8,501 nucleotides of DNA, taken from an uncultured Porphyromonadaceae bacterium. Lineage in GTDB: Bacteria; Bacteroidota; Bacteroidia; Bacteroidales; Paludibacteraceae. Positions 1 to 5,704 of this stretch are shown here, piece by piece. Position numbers and translations under genes: made by a program. The stretch spans positions 1 through 8,501 of the forward strand of contig CALEJM010000316.1 in the NCBI GenBank assembly GCA_937898265.1, written 5' to 3'. The first letter of the stretch is position 1. Each line of letters opens with the position of its first letter. The notes under the pieces are model-generated. The model was not told where the DNA came from. It saw nothing but the letters and a program-made list of their open reading frames with translations, and made no database searches.

Positions 1-33
1 AAATCTTCGCTTTTCAGTTTTCTTACGATGATT

Positions 34-1221
34 TTATTCTACGTAAAGCACCAAACCTTTAAGATATTCTCCTTCTGGATGATAGATATTCACAGGGTGG
101 TCTATTGGTTGGGTCAGCTGATGAAGGATTCTTACGTTACGCTTGCTTTGGGCAGCGGCAGTAAATACAGCCAAGCGGAACTGCTCACGCGAGACAGCTT
201 GGGAGCAAGAGAATGTAAACAGAATGCCTCCGTGAGGAATCTTCTCAAACGCCTTGGCATTCAATCGACGATAGCCTTGCAATGCGTTATGGATGGCACT
301 GCGGTGTTTGGCAAATGCTGGTGGGTCGAGGATGATGAGGTCGTACGATTCCTTCATATTGTCCAAGAATTGGAAGGCGTCTTCGGCAAACGAGGCGTGA
401 TTGGTTGCCTCAGGAAAGTTCATCGCCATATTCTTGTCGACCAAACTGATGGCTTTGCTTGAACTGTCAACGCTATGCACCAATTCAGCACCGCCACGCA
501 TGGCATAGCAGGAGAATCCGCCAGTGTAGCAGAACATGTTCAGCACCTTACGTCCCTTGGCATAGTGTTCCAAGAGCATACGGTTGTCGCGTTGATCGAT
601 GAAGAAACCGGTCTTCTGTCCCTTGAGCCAGTCGACTTTGAAACGTAGCCCGTTCTCCAAGCCTACGGCAAGGTCGTCGTTGCCAATGAGGTAACCGTCT
701 TCCACTTGCAGACCAGTGCGATTAGGCAGTGTGCCTGTAGATTTATAGAACACGTTTTCTATCTCCGGGATGGCTTCCACGATGATTTCAGCCAACATCT
801 CACGAATGAAGTGCATACCGATGGAGTGGGCTTGCACTATGGCAGTGGCACCATATTTGTCGACCACCAATCCTGGGAGTCCGTCGCCCTCGCCGTGAAT
901 CAAGCGGTAGGTGGTGTTGTCCTCGCGCTCCAACTGCAAGGCTTTGCGCATCTCGTAGGCTGCCACGATGCGACTGCGATAGAAGGCGCGGTCGATGGGT
1001 TGGTCAACAAAGGAGAGGATGCGCACCATGATGGAACCAGACTGGAAATGACCGAGCGCACGGAAGATGCCTTCGTGATTCACCACTCTAACCAATTCGC
1101 CCTCTTCTGGTGTGCCGTCGATAGCCGCAATGGCACCAGAGAAGATCCATGGATGGAAACGGAGTATGTTGTCGTCTTTGCCGCGGCGAAGATGCACCAC
1201 GGGGATGGTTGGATTTTTCAT
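34..1221 (-). CDS. rlmI: Class I SAM-dependent rRNA methyltransferase, RlmI-like (23S rRNA m5C)
   Basis: This 395-residue protein is almost the length of E. coli RlmI (396), which uses S-adenosylmethionine to make 5-methylcytosine at C1962 of 23S rRNA. The order of parts matches: an N-terminal PUA RNA-binding domain (about residues 7-80, including RFHPWIFSGAI at 21-31), a linker domain, and a Rossmann-fold methyltransferase domain from about 200. Visible motifs are FIDQRDNR (207-214), the SAM-binding LNMFCYTGGFS (227-237), the acidic VDSSSKA (251-257), LDPPAFAKH (298-306) and FSCSQ (337-341), whose Cys339 fits the catalytic cysteine. It is the last gene of a three-gene operon: its ATG directly follows the exonuclease TAA with no base between. 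The fold and family are secure. The exact rRNA position is inferred from the E. coli homologue, and other YccW/RlmI relatives could modify a different cytosine. The stop is at 34-36, so the true operon end may lie beyond the window. Confidence 0.93.
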   Translation of the reverse strand: MKNPTIPVVHLRRGKDDNILRFHPWIFSGAIAAIDGTPEEGELVRVVNHEGIFRALGHFQSGSIMVRILSFVDQPIDRAFYRSRIVAAYEMRKALQLEREDNTTYRLIHGEGDGLPGLVVDKYGATAIVQAHSIGMHFIREMLAEIIVEAIPEIENVFYKSTGTLPNRTGLQVEDGYLIGNDDLAVGLENGLRFKVDWLKGQKTGFFIDQRDNRMLLEHYAKGRKVLNMFCYTGGFSCYAMRGGAELVHSVDSSSKAISLVDKNMAMNFPEATNHASFAEDAFQFLDNMKESYDLIILDPPAFAKHRSAIHNALQGYRRLNAKAFEKIPHGGILFTFSCSQAVSREQFRLAVFTAAAQSKRNVRILHQLTQPIDHPVNIYHPEGEYLKGLVLYVE

Positions 1222-1803
1222 TTAGATTATTTTTCGGAGTTCGTAATAAATCTCACGACACGCCCAGGCGTCGGTGGCAGCATAAAGTTGCTGAGCTTCG
1301 CTGAGGTAGCTGGCTTCCCAGTTGGAGAGTTGCTGCCGCTTTGAGATTTTGCGTTGGAAGATGATGGCGAAGATTTTCTGCAGACCCATCTGTTCGATGC
1401 CGAAAGCTTTGACATAGAACTGCAGTTCGATGAAGTTCATCGGTGCCATCTCCATCCAACGGGAGAGGGCGCGGAAGTCGTCACGCACGGAGAGTCCCAC
1501 CTTGCGCACTTTAGGATTTTCAAGAAAGGCTTTGATGCGTTCGTTCTTGCCTATCTTCTGCAGACGGAACAGATAGCAACGCTTGGCATTGGAGAGTTGG
1601 AGCAGCGACACAGTGTTGCGTTCGCCCTTTCGGAACGAAGGCTTGGTCTCGGTATCGAAACCGATGAGGTCGCCGTTCTCAAGGTCGCTGATGGCCGCTT
1701 CCACCTGTTCCGGACTGTCAACCACGATAATCTGGTTGTCCGTTGCCACCACTGGCAACAGGTTGATATCTTCCTTTGTTATGTTATTGTTGTATTCTAC
1801 CAC
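1222..1803 (-). CDS. RNase D-like 3'-5' exonuclease domain protein (DEDDy)
   Basis: A 193-residue stand-alone 3'-5' exonuclease domain of the DnaQ/RNase D superfamily. The three Exo motifs are visible: Exo I FDTET with Asp50 and Glu52; Exo II VGLSVRDDF with Asp108 or Asp109; and Exo III LYAATDAW with Tyr174 and Asp178. The Tyr-x3-Asp spacing makes it a DEDDy enzyme expected to use two metal ions. It lacks the C-terminal HRDC domains of full RNase D, so it is about half that length and resembles the short exonuclease-domain proteins common in Bacteroidota. Whether it trims RNA or DNA cannot be read from the sequence. The start is GTG (1803-1801), 7 bases after the DUF5063 stop. I find no ATG near the N-terminus, and the next Met is residue 117, after Exo I, so GTG is the sensible choice. 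It sits second in the operon, and its TAA abuts the methyltransferase ATG, suggesting translational coupling. Confidence 0.9.
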   Translation of the reverse strand: MVEYNNNITKEDINLLPVVATDNQIIVVDSPEQVEAAISDLENGDLIGFDTETKPSFRKGERNTVSLLQLSNAKRCYLFRLQKIGKNERIKAFLENPKVRKVGLSVRDDFRALSRWMEMAPMNFIELQFYVKAFGIEQMGLQKIFAIIFQRKISKRQQLSNWEASYLSEAQQLYAATDAWACREIYYELRKII

Positions 1804-1810
1804 GGTAGGG

Positions 1811-2353
1811 TTAGGCCTCTTCGTCGGCAGAGGCGTTTAGGTTGTTGAGATAGATATTGTGCAAGGCACCAAGTGCGGAGAGCAGGATGCTGCCCCAGTA
1901 TTCGCGGAAGTCGGATACGAAATAGGCAATGCCCATGGCAATAGCTTCGCTCTCGCCGCTCTGACAGAGTCCCACAAAGTTCGACATGCTTTGAAACAGG
2001 TCGCAGAGACACTCCGACACGGTGTTGATTACCGGCGTATCACTCATCTCGGTCTCTTGGTTGGAGACTGACAAGAAGTTGTCGTCGCTGCCAAGGAGTT
2101 CGATGATGTTGTTGCGAAGGTCTTCGTAGTCGCCTTCCGTGATATAGCCGCCCACCTCTTCAAGTTGCACCGCACTGATGGCCTCTTCGGGCACTTCTAC
2201 CAGCGTGGTTTTAAGATAAAGCAATGGGAGCAGTTTGACCATTTTGTCGACAAACTCCTTTTTCTCAACATCCTCTTCGGTTACAAGATGCAGAAAACGG
2301 ACTATTTCACCAACTATGGTGTATACCTCGATGGTACCTTTTGTATATTCCAT
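1811..2353 (-). CDS. DUF5063 domain-containing protein, function unknown
   Basis: A 180-residue acidic protein without signal peptide or membrane segment, so probably cytoplasmic. Its pattern matches DUF5063 as I remember it: FVDKMVKLLPLLYLK at 34-48, ITEGDYEDLRNNIIELLG at 71-88, then SDTPV near 104-108, TVSECLCDLFQ at 111-121 and DFREYWGSILLSALGALH at 148-165. The content is mostly amphipathic helix with many conserved hydrophobic and acidic positions; I see no Walker, HTH or metal-ligand motif and no catalytic signature. No biochemical role is known to me. It is the first gene of an operon with an RNase D-like exonuclease and an RlmI-like rRNA methyltransferase. A role linked to RNA or ribosome metabolism, perhaps as an adaptor, is therefore a guess from context only. 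A Bacteroidota promoter lies about 80 bases upstream with a dyad-symmetric leader between. The ATG at 2353 follows an A/T-rich leader, as is usual in this phylum. Confidence 0.85.
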   Translation of the reverse strand: MEYTKGTIEVYTIVGEIVRFLHLVTEEDVEKKEFVDKMVKLLPLLYLKTTLVEVPEEAISAVQLEEVGGYITEGDYEDLRNNIIELLGSDDNFLSVSNQETEMSDTPVINTVSECLCDLFQSMSNFVGLCQSGESEAIAMGIAYFVSDFREYWGSILLSALGALHNIYLNNLNASADEEA

Positions 2354-2389
2354 TGTAAAATTTTGATGAATGCCTTTCGGTTAAACAGC

Positions 2390-2422
2390 GCATTGACAAT
2401 GGGTTGAACCCACCTTCAATAC
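2390..2422 (-). promoter_or_regulatory. Dyad-symmetric stem-loop in the DUF5063 operon leader
   Basis: On the minus strand the leader reads ATTGA, three bases, TGGGTT, one base, AACCCA, three bases, TCAAT. The inner 13 bases (2412-2400) form a perfect odd palindrome. The outer arms (2420-2416 and 2396-2392) pair exactly and extend by a G-U and a G-C pair to 2422/2390. If transcription starts near 2432, as the promoter predicts, this lies at about +11 to +43, well before the ATG at 2353. It could be an RNA hairpin or a two-fold symmetric protein-binding site. The symmetry is directly visible; the function is inferred. Confidence 0.5.
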
Positions 2423-2438
2423 TCACCGAACAACTGCG

Positions 2439-2469
2439 CAAAGATACAATATTAAATGTAATAAACAAC
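2439..2469 (-). promoter_or_regulatory. Bacteroidota-type promoter for the DUF5063-exonuclease-rlmI operon
   Basis: The minus strand carries TATCTTTG (2446-2439), an exact match to the -7 consensus TAnnTTTG. GTTG (2469-2466), 3 of 4 to the -33 consensus TTTG, is separated from it by 19 bases, within the accepted 19-21. The predicted start of transcription is near 2432, giving a leader of about 79 bases. No other match to the -7 consensus was found in this intergenic stretch on the minus strand. The large stem-loop at 2528-2472 ends only two bases upstream of the -33 element. Confidence 0.7.
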
Positions 2470-2471
2470 TA

Positions 2472-2528
2472 TTCTGCCACACATAATATCCACAACCCAT
2501 CAAAGGAGGATATTATTGCAAGGCAGAA
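2472..2528 (-). other. Large two-part stem-loop between peptidase gene and DUF5063 promoter
   Basis: Two nested perfect inverted repeats share one centre. The outer arms of 7 bases are TTCTGCC (2472-2478 on plus) and GGCAGAA (2522-2528). The inner arms of 9 bases are ATAATATCC (2483-2491) and GGATATTAT (2508-2516). The interior loop is 4 by 5 bases and the terminal loop 16 bases. Sixteen perfect base pairs in 57 bases is well above chance. On the minus strand the sequence just after it is moderately T-rich (TAGTTGTTTATT) but lacks a clean T-run. It may end or stabilise the 3' end of the peptidase transcript, or act as DNA-level operator for the promoter directly downstream. Confidence 0.6.
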
Positions 2529-2539
2529 CAGCTATGTTT

Positions 2540-2582
2540 CAAAGCGTTAGCAACCCGCCAAGAGGTTAGACAGGACGCTTTG
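2540..2582 (-). other. Stem-loop abutting the S41 peptidase stop codon
   Basis: An 8-base perfect inverted repeat, CAAAGCGT (2540-2547 on plus) and ACGCTTTG (2575-2582), begins at the base right after the peptidase TAA (2585-2583). The 27-base loop can form a further short stem (AACC with GGTT). On the minus strand no T-run follows, so it is not a textbook intrinsic terminator; on the plus strand it is followed by TTATTTTTC, but there is no plus-strand gene to terminate. It is probably a 3' end structure of the peptidase mRNA, perhaps protecting against exonucleases together with the next stem-loop. Confidence 0.4.
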
Positions 2583-3737
2583 TTATTTTTCAATCAGACG
2601 GAGAATCTGCTCCCAAGCAGTTTGCTTGTTGGAGAGGTCGATGCGAACGTCTGGTTCAAGGGTCTTGTCGTCGACGTGGTCGGCATCAGGACGGGCAAAG
2701 AACTTGCAACTGATGGTACCTAACACGCCGGTGTTTGGGAGTCGGTAAGGGAGTATTTCGCCATAGTGTGAAGGGGAGAACGAGGAACTCTCGCCCACAA
2801 TCATGCCGATGTGGTTGTCGCGAACCATCGTCATCAGGATACCAGCACTGCTGTAGGTGCGCTCACTTTGAACGAAGATTACCTTTCCGCTCCAAACATC
2901 TGGTTGAACGAAAGTTGGAGGAACGTTACCTATTGGCATCGGATAGAGTTCGTCGGTGTGACCATCGGCTTCCCACGCCTGTTTAGCAACGCCGATGCGA
3001 GGATTGAAGGTTGCCAAGAGGTTAGAGAAACGGAGTGAGGTGGTGTACATCTTCATATCTTTCAAGGGAAGAAGACGGATGAGCAATTCGTCACAAAGCA
3101 TACTGCTGCCACCGTTGTTATACTGCGCATCCACCACCAGATTGGCAATGTTTTTTGCTTTCATCTCTGTGAACATGCTATCAATGTAAGCATCCCAACG
3201 AGGCAAAGCTTCGTCACCTTGTGTACGAGCATCGGCACAGAGGTTAAACTGGAGATAGCAGAGTGAGTGTTCTGGTAGGATAACGAAATGAAAGAGGTCG
3301 CCACCAAAATCCATAATACTCTCCCCCACCCGCTCAGCGATCTCATTCAAAGCTTTTTCATCAGCCGCCTTACGCTTGGCTTCGAGACGTTGGAGGTCTA
3401 TGATTTCGGTATGTTTATCGTGGAGGTCGCCGAGGGTGGCAATCAAAAGGTCAACGAAGGCGGAATCGCTCTTGCATTTGCCGCACGCCTTGAGCAACTG
3501 CTTCTGTCCTGCCATCAGTTCATTGCGTCGCTCTGCTTTGACGTAATAAGGGTGGGTGTCTGCCAGCATGTCAACAAACAGCATGGCATCACGCTGATAC
3601 TTATTGCCTTTTTGATATGTCTTGTTGGTTTGAAACAATGAATCGCCCAGAGGACGGAACTGACTGAAGTCTTGCGCTGAGAGTATGGCGCAACAAAGCA
3701 GCACCGCGAGGGTGGTCAATACTCTTTTTATTTTCAT
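2583..3737 (-). CDS. Secreted S41-family serine peptidase (C-terminal processing protease-like)
   Basis: A 384-residue protein with a typical Sec signal peptide: KIKR, a hydrophobic core at 6-19 and probable cleavage after LSA (21). No lipobox is present, since the cysteines at 15-16 lack a small residue before them. The mature protein is likely periplasmic. After an alpha-helical N-terminal part (about 25-140), the S41 core includes VVDAQYNNGGSS at 201-212 (equivalent to the family D-x-R-x-N-x-GG), VIFVQSERTYSSAG at 286-299 with the likely nucleophile Ser297, GESSS at 315-319 and LEPDVRI at 360-366. No lysine lies about 25 residues after Ser297, where CtpA-type enzymes have theirs; the HYGEILPYRLPN region (324-335) instead resembles Bacteroidota S41 paralogues. 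No PDZ domain is evident. Substrate unknown. It follows dnaX by 59 bases with no terminator or clear promoter between, so shared transcription is plausible. Confidence 0.82.
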   Translation of the reverse strand: MKIKRVLTTLAVLLCCAILSAQDFSQFRPLGDSLFQTNKTYQKGNKYQRDAMLFVDMLADTHPYYVKAERRNELMAGQKQLLKACGKCKSDSAFVDLLIATLGDLHDKHTEIIDLQRLEAKRKAADEKALNEIAERVGESIMDFGGDLFHFVILPEHSLCYLQFNLCADARTQGDEALPRWDAYIDSMFTEMKAKNIANLVVDAQYNNGGSSMLCDELLIRLLPLKDMKMYTTSLRFSNLLATFNPRIGVAKQAWEADGHTDELYPMPIGNVPPTFVQPDVWSGKVIFVQSERTYSSAGILMTMVRDNHIGMIVGESSSFSPSHYGEILPYRLPNTGVLGTISCKFFARPDADHVDDKTLEPDVRIDLSNKQTAWEQILRLIEK

Positions 3738-3796
3738 AATCTATTTGTTAGTTATTTGAATTTAGTTGTTTTCAGAGAGGCGGGAGCGATGCCGAG

Positions 3797-5548
3797 TTAT
3801 GATATCTCAAGGTGAAGCTCACGAACGAGGTTTGACAGCGGAACACTCTTGTCGCACATATTCTTCAGTTTTTGCTCTGGCGTGAAGGCTTCATTTTTCA
3901 AGAACTCGGCGTTGACTACGTAACTAATCTTCATGACGTTGTTCTTCAGTTTCTTTTGAAGTTTTTCGAGGAGCGTCACCTCTACCTCTTGCATGATGGC
4001 TTGCTGTTTGGGGTCAACAAGGGTGACCAGGCAGTCGCCATTATCCAAGGTTGGGGTAAAGTTGCGCATCAGCATATAGCGATAGTTGCTGTTCTTGATG
4101 AAATCTTCTTCGCAGACCTCGTTCCAAGCCACACGAAGGTCAAACTCCGTGAATTCCTTAGTCTCTGCCGGACCATCGGGTTGCGACTGCGCTTGAGGAG
4201 TCTGCTCTTCTGCAGCTGCAGGAGCAGTAGCTGTCTTGACCGCAGATTTGGGCGTCATCACAGGCATGGCCTTGAGCGGCGGACGATAGGAGGTGTCTGA
4301 GGTTGTTGCAGCAGCAGGAGCAGCACTTGCCGTTGCAGAACGCATGGCAGCAAAGCCCGAGGCCTTAGGGGCTGCCGCAGGAGTCTGCTGGGCGGGGGCT
4401 GTCGGACGCTGAACGGGTGCCATGGGAGCAGCTACGGGTTGAACGGGCTGAACCATGTTGATTTGGGCAATCTGCACCAAGAGCAACTCTACCAACAGAC
4501 GCTTGTTCTGACTGACACGATAGTCCAACGAGCATTTGTTTGCCAATTCCAATGCTTTGAAAATAAACTGCAATGAGCAGCGTTTGGATTGTTCGGCATA
4601 CTGCACGGCTACGTCGTCGCTCACCTCAAGAAGTTTGGCGGTCTGAGGATCGTGGCACATCATAAGGTCGCGGAGGTGACTTGCCAATCCTGCCACAAAA
4701 TGTTGGGCGTCGAAGCCTTTGCGGAGCACCTCGTCCAAGAGGAGCATGGCGGGGAGGACGTCGCAGTTGAGCAAGAGGTCGATGAGGCGGAAATAATACT
4801 CGGAGTCAAGGACGTTGAGGTCCTCAATGACCATCTTATAAGTGACTTCTTTACCACAGAAACTCACCACTTGGTCGAAAATCGAGAGGGCATCACGCAT
4901 GGCGCCGTCGGCTTTTTTGGCAATCACGTTGAGGGCTGCATTCTCGATGTGCACGCCTTCGTTGCCGGCCACGTACTGCAGGTAGTCGACCATATCGTTG
5001 ACGGTGATGCGGTTGAAGTCGTAGATTTGACAACGGGAGAGAATGGTTGGCAATATCTTATGTTTCTCGGTGGTGGCGAGGATGAAGATGGCGTGTGAAG
5101 GTGGTTCCTCCAAGGTCTTCAGGAAGGCGTTGAAGGCGGCAGTGGAGGGCATGTGAACCTCGTCGACGATGTAGACGCTGTATTTGCCGACTTGAGGTGG
5201 AATCCTCACTTGATCGACCAACGAACGGATGTCTTCCACGCCGTTGTTGGAGGCAGCGTCGAGTTCGTGGATGTTGAAAGAGCGTTGCTCGTTGAAGGCG
5301 CGGCATGATTCGCACTGTTCGCATGCCTCGCCTTCCGGGGTGAGGTGTTCGCAGTTGATTGCCTTGGCAAAGATACGGGCACAGGTGGTCTTGCCGACAC
5401 CGCGCGGACCGCAGAAAAGGTAGGCGTGGGCCAAATGGTGGTTGGCGATGGCGTTCTTCAGCGTCTCGGTCAGTGCGCGTTGTCCTACTACCGAGCGGAA
5501 ATTCGCTGGGCGGTACTTACGGGCGGATACTATATATTGCTCTTCCAT
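3797..5548 (-). CDS. dnaX: DNA polymerase III clamp-loader subunit gamma/tau (DnaX)
   Basis: DnaX is the ATPase motor of the clamp loader, which opens the DnaN ring onto primed DNA. From the chosen ATG it has 583 residues. Visible parts are YIVSARKYRPANF at 5-17, Walker A GPRGVGKT at 47-54, a zinc module with Cys66, Cys76, Cys79 and Cys82, Walker B VYIVDEVH (125-132), sensor-1 region LATTEKH (157-163) and the SRC motif with arginine finger (171-173). GAMRDALS (215-222) lies in sensor-2. The clamp-loader collar ends near 365. A Pro/Ala/Gln-rich linker (about 365-460) leads to a C-terminal domain starting near TEFDLRVAW. The frame extends 10 codons further to a TTG at 5578. I prefer the ATG at 5548 because the conserved DnaX N-terminus begins there and the predicted transcription start (about 5585) leaves almost no leader before the TTG. 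No correctly phased slippery heptamer for a shortened gamma form was found. Confidence 0.95.
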   Translation of the reverse strand: MEEQYIVSARKYRPANFRSVVGQRALTETLKNAIANHHLAHAYLFCGPRGVGKTTCARIFAKAINCEHLTPEGEACEQCESCRAFNEQRSFNIHELDAASNNGVEDIRSLVDQVRIPPQVGKYSVYIVDEVHMPSTAAFNAFLKTLEEPPSHAIFILATTEKHKILPTILSRCQIYDFNRITVNDMVDYLQYVAGNEGVHIENAALNVIAKKADGAMRDALSIFDQVVSFCGKEVTYKMVIEDLNVLDSEYYFRLIDLLLNCDVLPAMLLLDEVLRKGFDAQHFVAGLASHLRDLMMCHDPQTAKLLEVSDDVAVQYAEQSKRCSLQFIFKALELANKCSLDYRVSQNKRLLVELLLVQIAQINMVQPVQPVAAPMAPVQRPTAPAQQTPAAAPKASGFAAMRSATASAAPAAATTSDTSYRPPLKAMPVMTPKSAVKTATAPAAAEEQTPQAQSQPDGPAETKEFTEFDLRVAWNEVCEEDFIKNSNYRYMLMRNFTPTLDNGDCLVTLVDPKQQAIMQEVEVTLLEKLQKKLKNNVMKISYVVNAEFLKNEAFTPEQKLKNMCDKSVPLSNLVRELHLEIS

Positions 5549-5591
5549 GAGTGGGTTGTTTGGCGAGATTGCTCTCAATTTTTATAGCTTG

Positions 5592-5623
5592 CAAATATAC
5601 TCCATTTTTCGGAGACTGACAAA
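5592..5623 (-). promoter_or_regulatory. Bacteroidota-type promoter for dnaX
   Basis: The minus strand carries TTTG (5623-5620), 20 bases, then TATATTTG (5599-5592). Both elements match the Bacteroidota housekeeping consensus (-33 TTTG and -7 TAnnTTTG) exactly, with ideal spacing. Transcription should start near 5585, about 37 bases before the ATG at 5548. It lies just downstream of the sigma factor gene's terminator, so dnaX appears to be its own transcription unit, probably continuing into the peptidase gene. Confidence 0.82.
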
Positions 5624-5648
5624 TTCCTGGCGGTTAACTTTCGGAGAC
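5607..5648 (-). repeat. Pair of direct decamer repeats around the dnaX -33 element
   Basis: The decamer GTCTCCGAAA occurs twice on the minus strand, at 5648-5639 and 5616-5607. The start-to-start distance is 32 bases, close to three helical turns. One copy lies in the spacer between the -33 and -7 elements, the other upstream of -33. This could be a tandem binding site for a regulator of dnaX, or a chance duplication. Confidence 0.35.
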
Positions 5649-5649
5649 G

Positions 5650-5679
5650 AAAAAAGGACACGCCCGAGAGCATGTCCTT
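5650..5679 (-). terminator. Rho-independent terminator of the sigma factor gene
   Basis: Twenty-five bases after the sigma factor stop, the minus strand has AAGGACATGC, the six-base loop TCTCGG, and GCGTGTCCTT. This makes a 10-pair stem with a single G-U pair. Six T residues (5655-5650) run from the end of the stem. It is a textbook intrinsic terminator and separates the sigma factor transcript from the dnaX promoter directly downstream. Confidence 0.9.
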
Positions 5680-5704
5680 ACAATTCTTTTCCTTATGTCT
5701 GACG

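Noticed and set aside
2..33. Possible terminator after the methyltransferase gene: AATCATCG and CGAAGATT arms with one mismatch.
   Set aside because: The stem is A/T-rich, the loop is 16 bases, and the sequence that would hold the T-run is outside the window.
2354..2582. A small RNA on the plus strand ending at the hairpin 2540-2582, which is followed by TTATTTTTC.
   Set aside because: The only promoter-like sequence on that strand (TATGTTTC at 2533) is imperfect, has no -33 partner, and is too close to the hairpin to leave a transcript body.
3675..3737. Lipoprotein signal in the S41 peptidase because of the Cys-Cys pair at residues 15-16.
   Set aside because: The residues before each cysteine (VLL and LLC) do not fit a lipobox; an ordinary signal peptide ending LSA fits better.
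4912..4918. AAAAAAG on the minus strand in dnaX as a programmed -1 frameshift site.
   Set aside because: The reading frame is GCC AAA AAA GCC, not A AAA AAG, and the site is at residues 211-212 within the ATPase region, far before the expected gamma end.
4589..5098. A 169-codon plus-strand open frame opposite dnaX, with smaller ones at 28-462, 706-1344, 1354-1848, 3288-3641 and 3872-4300.
   Set aside because: All lie inside strongly supported minus-strand genes and none has a recognisable domain, promoter or homologous feel.
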